This document shows, piece by piece, positions 1-5,867 of a DNA stretch of 6,639 nucleotides. Positions within the stretch are counted from its first letter, which is position 1, and each line of letters begins with the position of its first letter. Position numbers and translations under genes: made by a program. Source of the stretch: Acidobacteriaceae bacterium. GTDB taxonomy: Bacteria; Acidobacteriota; Terriglobia; Terriglobales; Acidobacteriaceae. The stretch covers positions 1-6,639 of the forward strand of contig JASHVU010000746.1 of NCBI GenBank assembly GCA_030044455.1, given 5' to 3'. Under the pieces are notes generated by a model, which saw nothing but the letters and a program-made list of their open reading frames with translations, did no database searches and was not told the origin of the DNA.

Positions 1-1
1 C

Positions 2-415
2 GAACCCCACCAAGCAAGCCAAACTCCACCTCACAAATTCCAGATCGGCACTCCAGCGCACCCCGGCCAGGGCCTCCGCATCGGCATCACCCGCTTTCCG
101 CCCCGCGGCCGCCCCCAAAACCGCTGGGCCGCGGACGGCTACTTCGACGTCTGACTTCCAGTGCTTGCGCCCAGCGCCAAACTGGTGGCGGAAATCAAAA
201 AGAAGCAGAGCGGCCCGGAAGCCGCATTCCAAAGGGAACTCGACCGTTACGAGGGCGAACTGCTCTCGAACGCTACCGGCCGTCAGACCGTCGAATATCT
301 CGCCCAGGTTGCCGCGCGCATGCCGATCAGCATCGGCTGCATCTGCGCCGACAAGTCGCGTTGCCACCGCTCGCGCCTCTATCAAATTCTTCTCGCCCAC
401 TCGCTAAAAACCTGA
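2..415 (+). pseudogene. DUF488 family protein, 5'-incomplete, interrupted by in-frame TGA
   Basis: One frame reads from the window edge to a TGA at 413-415 and is closed once, by a TGA at 152-154. Before the stop it encodes an N-terminal pattern of the DUF488 family (IGTP, then GLRIGITRFPPRG, then GYFDV). Directly after it the same frame continues with LPVLAPSAKL, and near the C-terminus has Cys codons at 338, 344 and 362, the last followed by His-Arg (CHR). Family members I recall have a tryptophan between the FDV-like and LP-like parts (compare WDAWWPELGPS-type relatives), so TGG to TGA is the simplest explanation. No ATG, GTG or TTG exists in frame between 2 and 151, so the start is upstream of the window. 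A GTG at 161 would give an 84-residue protein lacking the conserved N-terminal half. The biochemical role of DUF488 proteins is not established. The gene may be broken, read through, or contain a sequence error. Confidence 0.7.
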
Positions 416-690
416 ACGGCATTGCAGGGAATTAATGCGTTTGGTGCATCATGGATCTATGTGGACAACAACCGGCCGTTTCTGGCGCCATCATCTGAAA
501 ACAGCCATTTCTTCGGCGGCGCGCTTATCTGCGATAACCCGTTGATTCGGCAATGCTTGCAGATAACTCGTTTGCTTTCAGATACGCGCTGCAAAAATCG
601 TGCCCTAACCCCAACAAAATAAGCCGCTTGTTTTACAAGAAGAGGGGGGGAGGGGCACACTTGTTGGGGGCCTTGACGGCTCGCCCGCCC
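416..690. other. Intergenic region without a convincing gene
   Basis: This 275-base stretch separates the DUF488 remnant from the phosphorylase gene. The short open frames here encode nothing I recognise and lack conserved motifs. I see no tRNA and no clear intrinsic terminator (no GC stem followed by a T-run). The only structured part is the G-rich stretch at its right end, listed separately. A promoter for the downstream genes probably lies here, but I could not identify convincing -35/-10 boxes. Confidence 0.5.
644..670 (+). promoter_or_regulatory. G-run leader, possible ribosome binding site and/or G-quadruplex
   Basis: The + strand has a run of seven G (644-650), an A, four G (652-655), and after a 10-base gap five G (666-670). 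The seven-G run can be split into two G3 tracts, giving four G3 tracts in total, the minimum for an intramolecular G-quadruplex. The GAGGGG at 650-655 is also a Shine-Dalgarno-like sequence 5 bases before an in-frame TTG at 661. That is 30 bases upstream of the ATG at 691, which has no good Shine-Dalgarno of its own. Function is inferred from sequence only. Confidence 0.3.
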
Positions 691-1404
691 ATGACCCGAA
701 CCGCATTCATTGCCGCTTTTCCCGGTGAGCTCAAGCCGCTGGTCAGAACCGTGACGGGAAGCGGGAACAGCTCCGGTGTGTGGCCGCACTCAACCCGTGA
801 CGGCGTTCACTTCTGGGCCGTGCGCAATGAAGAAGAAGAGTGGATTGCCGCCTGCGCCGGGGCCGGTCAGGCAGCCGCAACTCGCGCCTTCGCCGCCATT
901 GAAGACGGCGGACCCATCGACTTGGTTTTTTCGCTCGGCTGGGCCGGCGCGCTCAGGCCCGAGCTCGCTCCCGGGTCGGCCCACAATGTCGCCGGAGTCA
1001 TCGACGTTAAGACGGGAGAGCGCTTCCGTTGCGACGCCGGCGCAGGAGAACTCTGGCTGGCCACCAGCCCTAAAGTGGCTCCCTACTCCGAAAAGCTCCG
1101 ACTCACGTCAGCATACCGGGCCTCCCTGGTCGACATGGAAGCCGCGGCGATCGCGCGCCTTGCTGCCATGCGCGAAATCCCCTTCTACTGCATCAAGGGA
1201 GTGAGCGACTCGCTCGACGCCAGACTGCCTGATTTCAATCGTTTCCTCTCATCGACTGGCCAGCTCGAAACCGCCCGTCTGGTTCTCTACGCCATGTTCC
1301 GTCCGTGGCACTGGCCCGCACTCATCCAAATCGGCGAAAATAGTAGAAAGGCTTCCCAAGGCATCGCGGAGCTGGTCCTGGACCTTCTCGACGCCGAGGC
1401 CTGA
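691..1404 (+). CDS. hpnG: Phosphorylase/nucleosidase family protein, HpnG-like
   Basis: The 237-residue product belongs to the purine nucleoside phosphorylase/MTA-SAH nucleosidase fold. HpnG of this fold acts on adenosylhopane, releasing adenine during hopanoid side-chain synthesis. The residues fit the fold: Glu13 in FPGELKPL matches the early acidic residue of E. coli MTA/SAH nucleosidase (Glu12), VDMEA has Glu150 in the ribose-binding position, and GVSD gives catalytic Asp173. The 23-residue spacing between the last two equals that of E. coli Glu174/Asp197. SLGWAGAL (81-88) is the glycine-rich loop. No signal peptide or membrane segment is visible, so it should be cytosolic. The start at ATG 691 gives the N-terminus expected for the fold; TTG 661 would add 10 residues and has the better Shine-Dalgarno-like sequence. 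The hpnG assignment rests mainly on the neighbouring hpnCDE genes. A nucleosidase for MTA/SAH or futalosine is the alternative. Confidence 0.72.
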   Translation: MTRTAFIAAFPGELKPLVRTVTGSGNSSGVWPHSTRDGVHFWAVRNEEEEWIAACAGAGQAAATRAFAAIEDGGPIDLVFSLGWAGALRPELAPGSAHNVAGVIDVKTGERFRCDAGAGELWLATSPKVAPYSEKLRLTSAYRASLVDMEAAAIARLAAMREIPFYCIKGVSDSLDARLPDFNRFLSSTGQLETARLVLYAMFRPWHWPALIQIGENSRKASQGIAELVLDLLDAEA

Positions 1405-1427
1405 GATTTGCTTTCGCACGGGTCAAA

Positions 1428-1451
1428 GTGAATCACAGGCCCTAAATTCAC
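1428..1451. promoter_or_regulatory. Small inverted repeat in the leader of the first dehydrogenase
   Basis: GTGAAT at 1428-1433 and ATTCAC at 1446-1451 are perfect 6-base inverted arms separated by 12 bases. They lie in the 60-base gap between the HpnG-like gene and the first dehydrogenase, and the second arm ends 13 bases before the ATG. The dyad could be an operator or a weak mRNA hairpin near the ribosome binding site. A 6-bp dyad can arise by chance. Confidence 0.2.
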
Positions 1452-1464
1452 ATCAGGAAACGGA

Positions 1465-2595
1465 ATGGCCACTCAGATCTCCGCTGCTGAAACGCTCGAC
1501 GAAACCCGCATCCCCTCGACCATGCGCGCTGTAGTTTATCGCGGCATCAACGATATCCGCATTGAGACTGTCCCTGTGCCGAAGATTGGTCCCGGCGAAC
1601 TGCTGGTGAAGATCGCCACCTGCGGCATTTGCGGCACCGACCTCAAGAAGATCCACATGGGTTCGCACTCGGCACCGCGCATCTTCGGCCACGAGATGGC
1701 CGGAACCGTTGCTGCAATCGGCAAGGGGGTTACGCGATTCGCAATCGGCGACCGCGTAATGAGCTTCCACCACGTGCCCTGCGGCGAATGCTACTACTGC
1801 CGCAAGCAGACGCCAGCCCAGTGCCCGCTCTATAAGAAGACCGGTGCAACTGCGGGCTTTGAGCCCTCCGGCGGCGGCTTTGCAGAGTACATCCGCGTGA
1901 TGGACTTCGTTGTCCAGAACCGTGGCGTCGTTCGCATTCCTGACGGCGTCCCTTTCGAGCAGGCTGCATTCGTTGAGCCGGTGAATACCGTACTCAAAGG
2001 CGTCAAGCTGCTCAATCTGCAGCCTGACGACACAGTTCTGGTCATCGGACAGGGCCCCATCGGCCTGATGCACGCCTCGCTCGCCAAGCGCACCGGCGCC
2101 CGCGTGCTCACCTCCGATTTATTCCCCGAGCGCCACGCTATCGCCGCGCGCTTCGGCCTTTCCAACCCCATTCACGCCGGCACTGAGAATGTGGTCGATC
2201 GAGTCTTCGCAGAGACAAATGGCCGTGGAGCCGACGCCGTCATCTTGGCAGTAGGTGGCAACGCGCTTATACGCACCGCCATGGACGCAGCCCGCCCCGG
2301 CGGCAAGGTTATGCTGTTTGCCCAGACCCAGCACGGCGATGCAACCATCGACCCGGCCGCGGTTTGTGTGGACGAAAAGACCCTGCTGGGCTCATACTCA
2401 TCCTCGTTCCCGATTCTCGACGAAGTCACCAGCCTGGTCTTCGACGGATATCGAAACGGATTCGACTTGACGCAGCTCATCTCCCATCGATTCCCACTCG
2501 AACAGGCAGTCGAAGCCATCGAAATCGCATCTCACCCTCAGCCGGATTCAATGAAGATCATGGTTGAACCGGTCATCGGGGCGGGAGCAAAGTAA
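1465..2595 (+). CDS. Zinc-dependent medium-chain alcohol dehydrogenase
   Basis: This is a full-length MDR (alcohol/polyol/threonine dehydrogenase-like) oxidoreductase of 376 residues, expected to interconvert an alcohol and a carbonyl in the cytosol. The catalytic zinc ligands are Cys56 (CGICGTDLK) with His76 and Glu77 in GHEMAGTV. The structural zinc lobe is complete, with Cys106, Cys109, Cys112 and Cys120. The Rossmann motif GQGPIG is at 195-200, and the second strand ends in Asp218 (RVLTSD), which usually favours NAD(H). AGGAAA at 1455-1460 sits 4 bases before the ATG, supporting this start. The core homology begins at Met20 (MRAVVYRG), so the first 19 residues are an extension. It is followed after 11 bases by a related dehydrogenase, so the two are probably co-transcribed. 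Substrate is unknown. Position next to an HpnG-like gene and upstream of hpnCDE suggests a hopanoid side-chain or polyol step, by context only. Confidence 0.9.
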   Translation: MATQISAAETLDETRIPSTMRAVVYRGINDIRIETVPVPKIGPGELLVKIATCGICGTDLKKIHMGSHSAPRIFGHEMAGTVAAIGKGVTRFAIGDRVMSFHHVPCGECYYCRKQTPAQCPLYKKTGATAGFEPSGGGFAEYIRVMDFVVQNRGVVRIPDGVPFEQAAFVEPVNTVLKGVKLLNLQPDDTVLVIGQGPIGLMHASLAKRTGARVLTSDLFPERHAIAARFGLSNPIHAGTENVVDRVFAETNGRGADAVILAVGGNALIRTAMDAARPGGKVMLFAQTQHGDATIDPAAVCVDEKTLLGSYSSSFPILDEVTSLVFDGYRNGFDLTQLISHRFPLEQAVEAIEIASHPQPDSMKIMVEPVIGAGAK

Positions 2596-2600
2596 GGGAG
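2596..2600 (+). promoter_or_regulatory. Ribosome binding site that fixes the start of the repeat-bearing dehydrogenase
   Basis: GGGAG directly follows the TAA of the preceding gene and lies 6 bases before the ATG at 2607. It is one of the better Shine-Dalgarno sequences in the window and supports translation of the whole N-terminal repeat region. Confidence 0.7.
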
Positions 2601-2606
2601 ACCCGG

Positions 2607-3881
2607 ATGGCAAGCACGGTGAAAGACGCGATCCTCCGAGGACGCAAGACGGTTAAGACAGTTGTCGAAGAAGGCCGCAAGAGGGTTGAAGATGTCGTCG
2701 AAGGGGGCCTGAATACAGTTGAGACGGTCGTTGGAGCCGGACTGAATACCGTCGAAACCGTCGTTGTTGGGGGCCGCAGAACGGTCGAGTCCGTCGTCCA
2801 CAAGGGCCGCAAAACAGTCGAAAATGCGTTTCTTCCCGGGCGCGTCACCATGCGCGCGGCCATCCTCCACGGCCGAGAGGATGTGCGCATCGAGCAGGTT
2901 CCCATTCCCAAAGCCGCCAAGGGGGAGCTGATTGTGCGCGTTGGCGCCGCTCTTACCTGCGGAACCGACCTCAAGGTCTTCCGCCGTGGTTACCACGCCC
3001 GCATGATTGTTCCTCCCGCGCTCTTCGGTCACGAACTGGCCGGGACGGTGGTTGAAGCCGGCGAGGGTGTCACGGATTATGCTCAAGGCGATCGCGTGGT
3101 GGCTCTCAACTCTGCCCCCTGTGGTGAATGTTACTTCTGCAAGCGCGGGCAAGAGAATCTATGCGACGATCTGCTTTTCAACAACGGCGCCTATGCTGAG
3201 TTCATTCGCATTCCTGAGCGCATCGTCGCCAAGAACACGCTCCCGGTTCCCGAGCACGTGCCCCTTGAGCACGCCGCGTTAACTGAGCCGCTGGCCTGTG
3301 CCGTGCACGGTTTCCAGGATTCGAATCCCCGTCCCGGCGACATAGTGGCCATCATTGGCGGCGGCCCGCTGGGCCTGATGATGTTGCACGTTGCCGCGCT
3401 TGCCGGCTACGAGGTCATCGCGCTGGTGAAGCACGACGGACAGGTCGAGGCTGCAAAACAGCTGGGCGCGGCTCATGTTGTGCAGGCTCCTAATATTCGC
3501 AAGGCGGTGCAGGAGACGCGCGCGCTTACGCCGAAAGATCGTGGCGTCGACATCGCTATAGAGGCAGTGGGAGTGCCCCAGGCCTGGGAGGAGGCGGTTG
3601 AGCTGGTTCGCAAGGGAGGTACAGTGAACTTTTTTGGTGGCTGCGCTGCCAATACCCGCGTCACTCTCGACACCAATCGCGTTCACTATAGCGACATCAC
3701 TCTGCGCGCTACTTTCCACCACACCCCGGCCATCTGTCGCAAGGCTCTCGAGATTATCGCCGGCGGACGCTTCGATGCATCGGCCTTCATCACCGGCCAC
3801 GCCAATCTCTACGAGCTCAACCGCGTCTTTGAGAAGCTGATGAACCGGTCAAGCGAGATCAAGACGGCCATTGTGCCGTAG
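2607..3881 (+). CDS. Zinc-dependent MDR dehydrogenase with N-terminal 11-residue repeat domain
   Basis: The 424-residue protein has two parts. Residues 7-83 are seven tandem 11-residue units of the type TVVxxGRxTVE. The dehydrogenase core begins at Met82 (MRAAILHG), exactly where ordinary MDR proteins start. The catalytic zinc ligands are Cys118 (TCGTDLK), His142 and Glu143 (GHELAGTV); the structural zinc site is Cys172, Cys175, Cys178 and Cys186. The Rossmann motif GGGPLG is at 251-256. The second strand ends in Val-Lys-His (274-276) with no acidic residue, which fits NADP(H) better than NAD(H). A strong ribosome binding site, GGGAG at 2596-2600, lies 6 bases before the ATG, so the repeat region is very likely translated. 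A start at Met82 has no such support. The gene follows its paralogue by 11 bases and precedes the hpn genes. Substrate unknown; an alcohol/aldehyde step in hopanoid side-chain formation is a contextual guess. Confidence 0.88.
   Translation: MASTVKDAILRGRKTVKTVVEEGRKRVEDVVEGGLNTVETVVGAGLNTVETVVVGGRRTVESVVHKGRKTVENAFLPGRVTMRAAILHGREDVRIEQVPIPKAAKGELIVRVGAALTCGTDLKVFRRGYHARMIVPPALFGHELAGTVVEAGEGVTDYAQGDRVVALNSAPCGECYFCKRGQENLCDDLLFNNGAYAEFIRIPERIVAKNTLPVPEHVPLEHAALTEPLACAVHGFQDSNPRPGDIVAIIGGGPLGLMMLHVAALAGYEVIALVKHDGQVEAAKQLGAAHVVQAPNIRKAVQETRALTPKDRGVDIAIEAVGVPQAWEEAVELVRKGGTVNFFGGCAANTRVTLDTNRVHYSDITLRATFHHTPAICRKALEIIAGGRFDASAFITGHANLYELNRVFEKLMNRSSEIKTAIVP
2625..2855 (+). repeat. Seven tandem 33-bp units coding for 11-residue repeats
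   Basis: These 231 bases encode seven units of exactly 11 residues with no gap: residues 7-17, 18-28, 29-39, 40-50, 51-61, 62-72 and 73-83 of the second dehydrogenase. The sixth residue of every unit is glycine (Gly12, 23, 34, 45, 56, 67, 78). Valines recur at positions 2, 3 and 10, Thr at 9, Glu at 11, and Arg/Lys at 7-8 in most units. The first and last units are the most diverged. The pattern gives an amphipathic stripe with hendecad periodicity. DNA copies are similar but not identical (for example CTGAATACAGTTGAGAC against CTGAATACCGTCGAAAC), so the array arose by duplication and has since drifted while the protein pattern was kept. Confidence 0.9.
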
Positions 3882-3889
3882 ATCTAGCT

Positions 3890-3916
3890 CCGCTAACGCC
3901 GCTAGCACCGCTAACT
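3890..3916. repeat. Three tandem 9-bp units between the dehydrogenase and hpnC
   Basis: The units CCGCTAACG, CCGCTAGCA and CCGCTAACT follow each other without gaps, starting 9 bases after the TAG of the second dehydrogenase. A fourth, more diverged copy (CCGATGGCT) follows. The middle unit creates the palindrome GCTAGC at 3901-3906. It may be a slippage-derived repeat or a binding array for a regulator of the hpn genes; neither can be decided here. Confidence 0.5.
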
Positions 3917-3951
3917 CCGATGGCTCGCTAGAATATCAATGAGACTGACCG

Positions 3952-4116
3952 ATGCCCACCGCCGCATAATCCGATGAACTCATTGCGCGCGGCTGGGCTG
4001 CGCTTCCACCTGCTTATCGCATCCCCGACGTTGCTCCATCACTCGACCAGGCTCTTGCCTATTGCCGCCATCTGGCCGAAACGCATTACGAGAACTTTCA
4101 CGTAGCAACCTGGTTC
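3952..4116 (+). other. hpnC: N-terminal coding part of hpnC upstream of any normal start, with in-frame TAA
   Basis: The hpnC frame extends upstream of the first standard start codon (TTG 4117). It encodes RGWAALPPAYRIP, then a helix-like segment with YCRHLAETHYENFHVATWF, which matches the conserved ENFxVASW region preceding the first active-site helix in HpnC proteins. This conservation says the segment is, or recently was, translated. The only ATG in this frame is at 3952 and is followed five codons later by TAA (3967-3969). Between that TAA and 4117 no ATG, GTG or TTG occurs in frame. Options are a non-standard start such as ATT 3982 or CTG 4072, a real nonsense mutation, or a base error near 3967. 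Confidence 0.6.
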
Positions 4117-4938
4117 TTGCCCAAAGCGCTGCGCCCTCACTTTCACGCCATCTACGCTTACTGCCGCATCTCCGACGATCTCGGCGATGAGGTTCCCGAC
4201 CGCTCCGCGGCTTTGGCGCTTCTGGATCTGTGGGGCAGGGAACTTGACGCCTGCTATGAAGGCCAAGCCCGTCATCCCGTATTCGTTGCGCTGGCCGAAA
4301 CGATTCGCGCTTGCGGAATCCCCAAAGAACCCTTCGCCGATTTGCTCGTTGCCTTTCGCCAGGACCAGACTGTCACCCGTTACGAAACAATGGACGACGT
4401 CTTCGCCTACTGCCGTAACTCTGCCAATCCCGTCGGTCATCTGGTTCTCTACGCCTGCGGCGAAGCCGGCGATAGCGTCCGCGAAGAAAACTTCCGTTTG
4501 TCAGACCTGACTTGCACTGCGCTTCAGCTCGCCAACTTCTGGCAGGACATTAAGGTTGATTTCACCAAAGGCCGCGTCTACCTTCCGCAGGCTGATATGC
4601 GCCGATTCGAAGTCGGCGATGAGACTATCAAGCAGGGAATTCCCACATCTGGATTTCACACGCTGATGCGTTACGAGGTCGACTTCGCGCGCTCTCTCTT
4701 CGAGCAGGGGCTGCCGCTCATCGGCCGCGTCCATCGCGAGTTGGCGCTCGATCTCGATCTTTTCAGTCGCGGCGGCCTCGAGATCCTGCGCGCCATCGAA
4801 CGCCGGGATTACGACGTGCTCAGCGGAAGGCCGGCAATCTCAAAACGCACCAAGCTCTCGCTCGCGCTGCGCGCACTGGGTGGCAAAGCGCTGCCGTTTT
4901 TGCGCCTCGGAGTCGGCACTGCCGGGAAAGCAGCTTGA
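4117..4938 (+). CDS. hpnC: Hydroxysqualene synthase HpnC (start uncertain)
   Basis: This trans-isoprenyl diphosphate synthase (squalene/phytoene synthase family) protein converts presqualene diphosphate to hydroxysqualene, the second step of the HpnCDE route. Numbered from TTG 4117, the first aspartate-rich motif is in YCRISDDLGDE (Asp20, Asp21, Asp24). The second is FWQDIKVD (Gln143, Asp144, Asp148), followed by GRVYLP. A second-motif QDxxxD rather than RDxxxD is, as I recall, the usual form in HpnC and helps separate it from HpnD. The 273 residues from TTG are somewhat short because conserved residues lie upstream; the real protein should be roughly 20-50 residues longer. No signal peptide is visible; such enzymes act at the cytosolic membrane face. 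The TGA overlaps the putative TTG start of hpnD (TTGA), pointing to translational coupling. Confidence 0.9.
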   Translation: MPKALRPHFHAIYAYCRISDDLGDEVPDRSAALALLDLWGRELDACYEGQARHPVFVALAETIRACGIPKEPFADLLVAFRQDQTVTRYETMDDVFAYCRNSANPVGHLVLYACGEAGDSVREENFRLSDLTCTALQLANFWQDIKVDFTKGRVYLPQADMRRFEVGDETIKQGIPTSGFHTLMRYEVDFARSLFEQGLPLIGRVHRELALDLDLFSRGGLEILRAIERRDYDVLSGRPAISKRTKLSLALRALGGKALPFLRLGVGTAGKAA

Positions 4939-5855
4939 CGATTGCATCGGGCAACATGAAACTCGACCTTGCATACGCCCATTGCCGGGCCATCTCCAAA
5001 AAGGAAGCGAAGAACTTCTACTACGCCTTCGTTGCGCTGCCTTCAGCTCGCTGCAATGCAATCTGCGCGATCTACGCTTTTATGCGCAAGGCCGACGACC
5101 TGGCAGACGACGAATCAATCTCTCGCGACGAGCGCCGGCGTAGTATCGATACCTGGCTGGCCGCGTGGCATCAGGCGGCGAGCGGCGCGACCACTGACGA
5201 TCCCGTATTCATCGCCGTGTGCGATGCAGTCGCGTGCTTCAACATTCCGCTCTCGCTTCTCAATGAGCTGGTTGACGGCGTCACCATGGACCTCGAGCAT
5301 GAAACAGTCGGCGCACCGGACACCTACGCTGCTTTTGCGGATCTTTACCGCTACTGCTATCTGGTTGCCTCTGTCGTTGGCCTCGTCTGCATTCGCATCT
5401 TTGGATACACCGATCCTCGAGCAGAGAAGTTCGCCGAAGAGACCGGCATCGCCTTCCAACTCACCAACATTCTGCGCGACGTAGCTGAGGATGCCTCGCG
5501 CAATCGCGTTTATCTGCCGCTCGACGAACTGGCAGCGCACAATGTTACTCTTGACGCGTTGCTTCGCCGTATCCCAGGAACCCCTCCAAACGCTAAGGAG
5601 CGCGAGCTCCTCAAGTCCATCGCCGATCGCGCTGAGGAGTATTACAAATCTGCCGAAGAGTTGTTGCCGCTGATCGCACCTGAGAGCCGCCCTGCGCTGC
5701 GCGTGCTGGTCACTATCTATCACGCTTTGCTGAAGCGCATCGTCCAAGCCGATTACGATGTATTCACGCACCGCGCCAGCGTTTCGACCGCGCAAAAAGT
5801 GGCCATCATGTTCGGCGGCCTTGCACGGATGGCTTGGGCACGGGCTTTTGGCTGA
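4935..5855 (+). CDS. hpnD: Presqualene diphosphate synthase HpnD
   Basis: HpnD joins two farnesyl diphosphates to presqualene diphosphate, the first step of the HpnCDE route to squalene. Numbered from TTG 4935, KNFYYAF (26-32) is the conserved N-terminal substrate-site region. The first aspartate-rich motif is RKADDLADDE (Asp54, Asp55, Asp58), and the second is NILRDVAEDASRNRVYLP (Asp182 and Asp186). The RDxxxD form distinguishes it from the neighbouring HpnC. Length of about 300 residues is normal. Two starts are possible: TTG 4935, overlapping the hpnC stop and with a weak GGGA upstream, or ATG 4956, seven codons in, giving MKLDLAYAHC, which looks more like family N-termini but has no Shine-Dalgarno. 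A close phytoene synthase (CrtB) is the alternative, made unlikely by the adjacent hpnC and hpnE. Confidence 0.92.
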   Translation: MTIASGNMKLDLAYAHCRAISKKEAKNFYYAFVALPSARCNAICAIYAFMRKADDLADDESISRDERRRSIDTWLAAWHQAASGATTDDPVFIAVCDAVACFNIPLSLLNELVDGVTMDLEHETVGAPDTYAAFADLYRYCYLVASVVGLVCIRIFGYTDPRAEKFAEETGIAFQLTNILRDVAEDASRNRVYLPLDELAAHNVTLDALLRRIPGTPPNAKERELLKSIADRAEEYYKSAEELLPLIAPESRPALRVLVTIYHALLKRIVQADYDVFTHRASVSTAQKVAIMFGGLARMAWARAFG

Positions 5856-5867
5856 TACTCAGATCAG

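Noticed and set aside
152..185. Hairpin right after the TGA (CCAGT 158-162 with ACTGG 181-185, plus inner pairs) as a bacterial selenocysteine-insertion element.
   Set aside because: The apical loop is CCA and lacks the GU-type loop of known bacterial elements, and relatives seem to carry tryptophan, not cysteine or selenocysteine, at this site. GC-rich DNA forms such hairpins often.
422..622. 66-residue open frame in the intergenic region.
   Set aside because: No recognisable motif, no ribosome binding site, and composition like random translation of the spacer.
553..690. N-terminal extension of the phosphorylase from ATG 553.
   Set aside because: The added 46 residues contain no family motif and read through the G-run spacer; the fold starts at the ATG at 691.
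2538..3152. 204-residue open frame on the - strand opposite the repeat-bearing dehydrogenase.
   Set aside because: It is a shadow of the strongly coding + strand; its periodic sequence mirrors the 33-bp repeats.
3939..3977. 12-codon peptide from ATG 3939 as a leader peptide for hpnC.
   Set aside because: It lacks a clear ribosome site, is in another frame, and has no regulatory codon run or adjacent attenuator.
4119..5855. hpnC and hpnD as carotenoid genes (crtB-type phytoene synthases).
   Set aside because: Two adjacent but different synthase types, one with a QDxxxD second motif, followed by a DNxQH flavoprotein, form the hpnCDE arrangement and not a carotenoid cluster.
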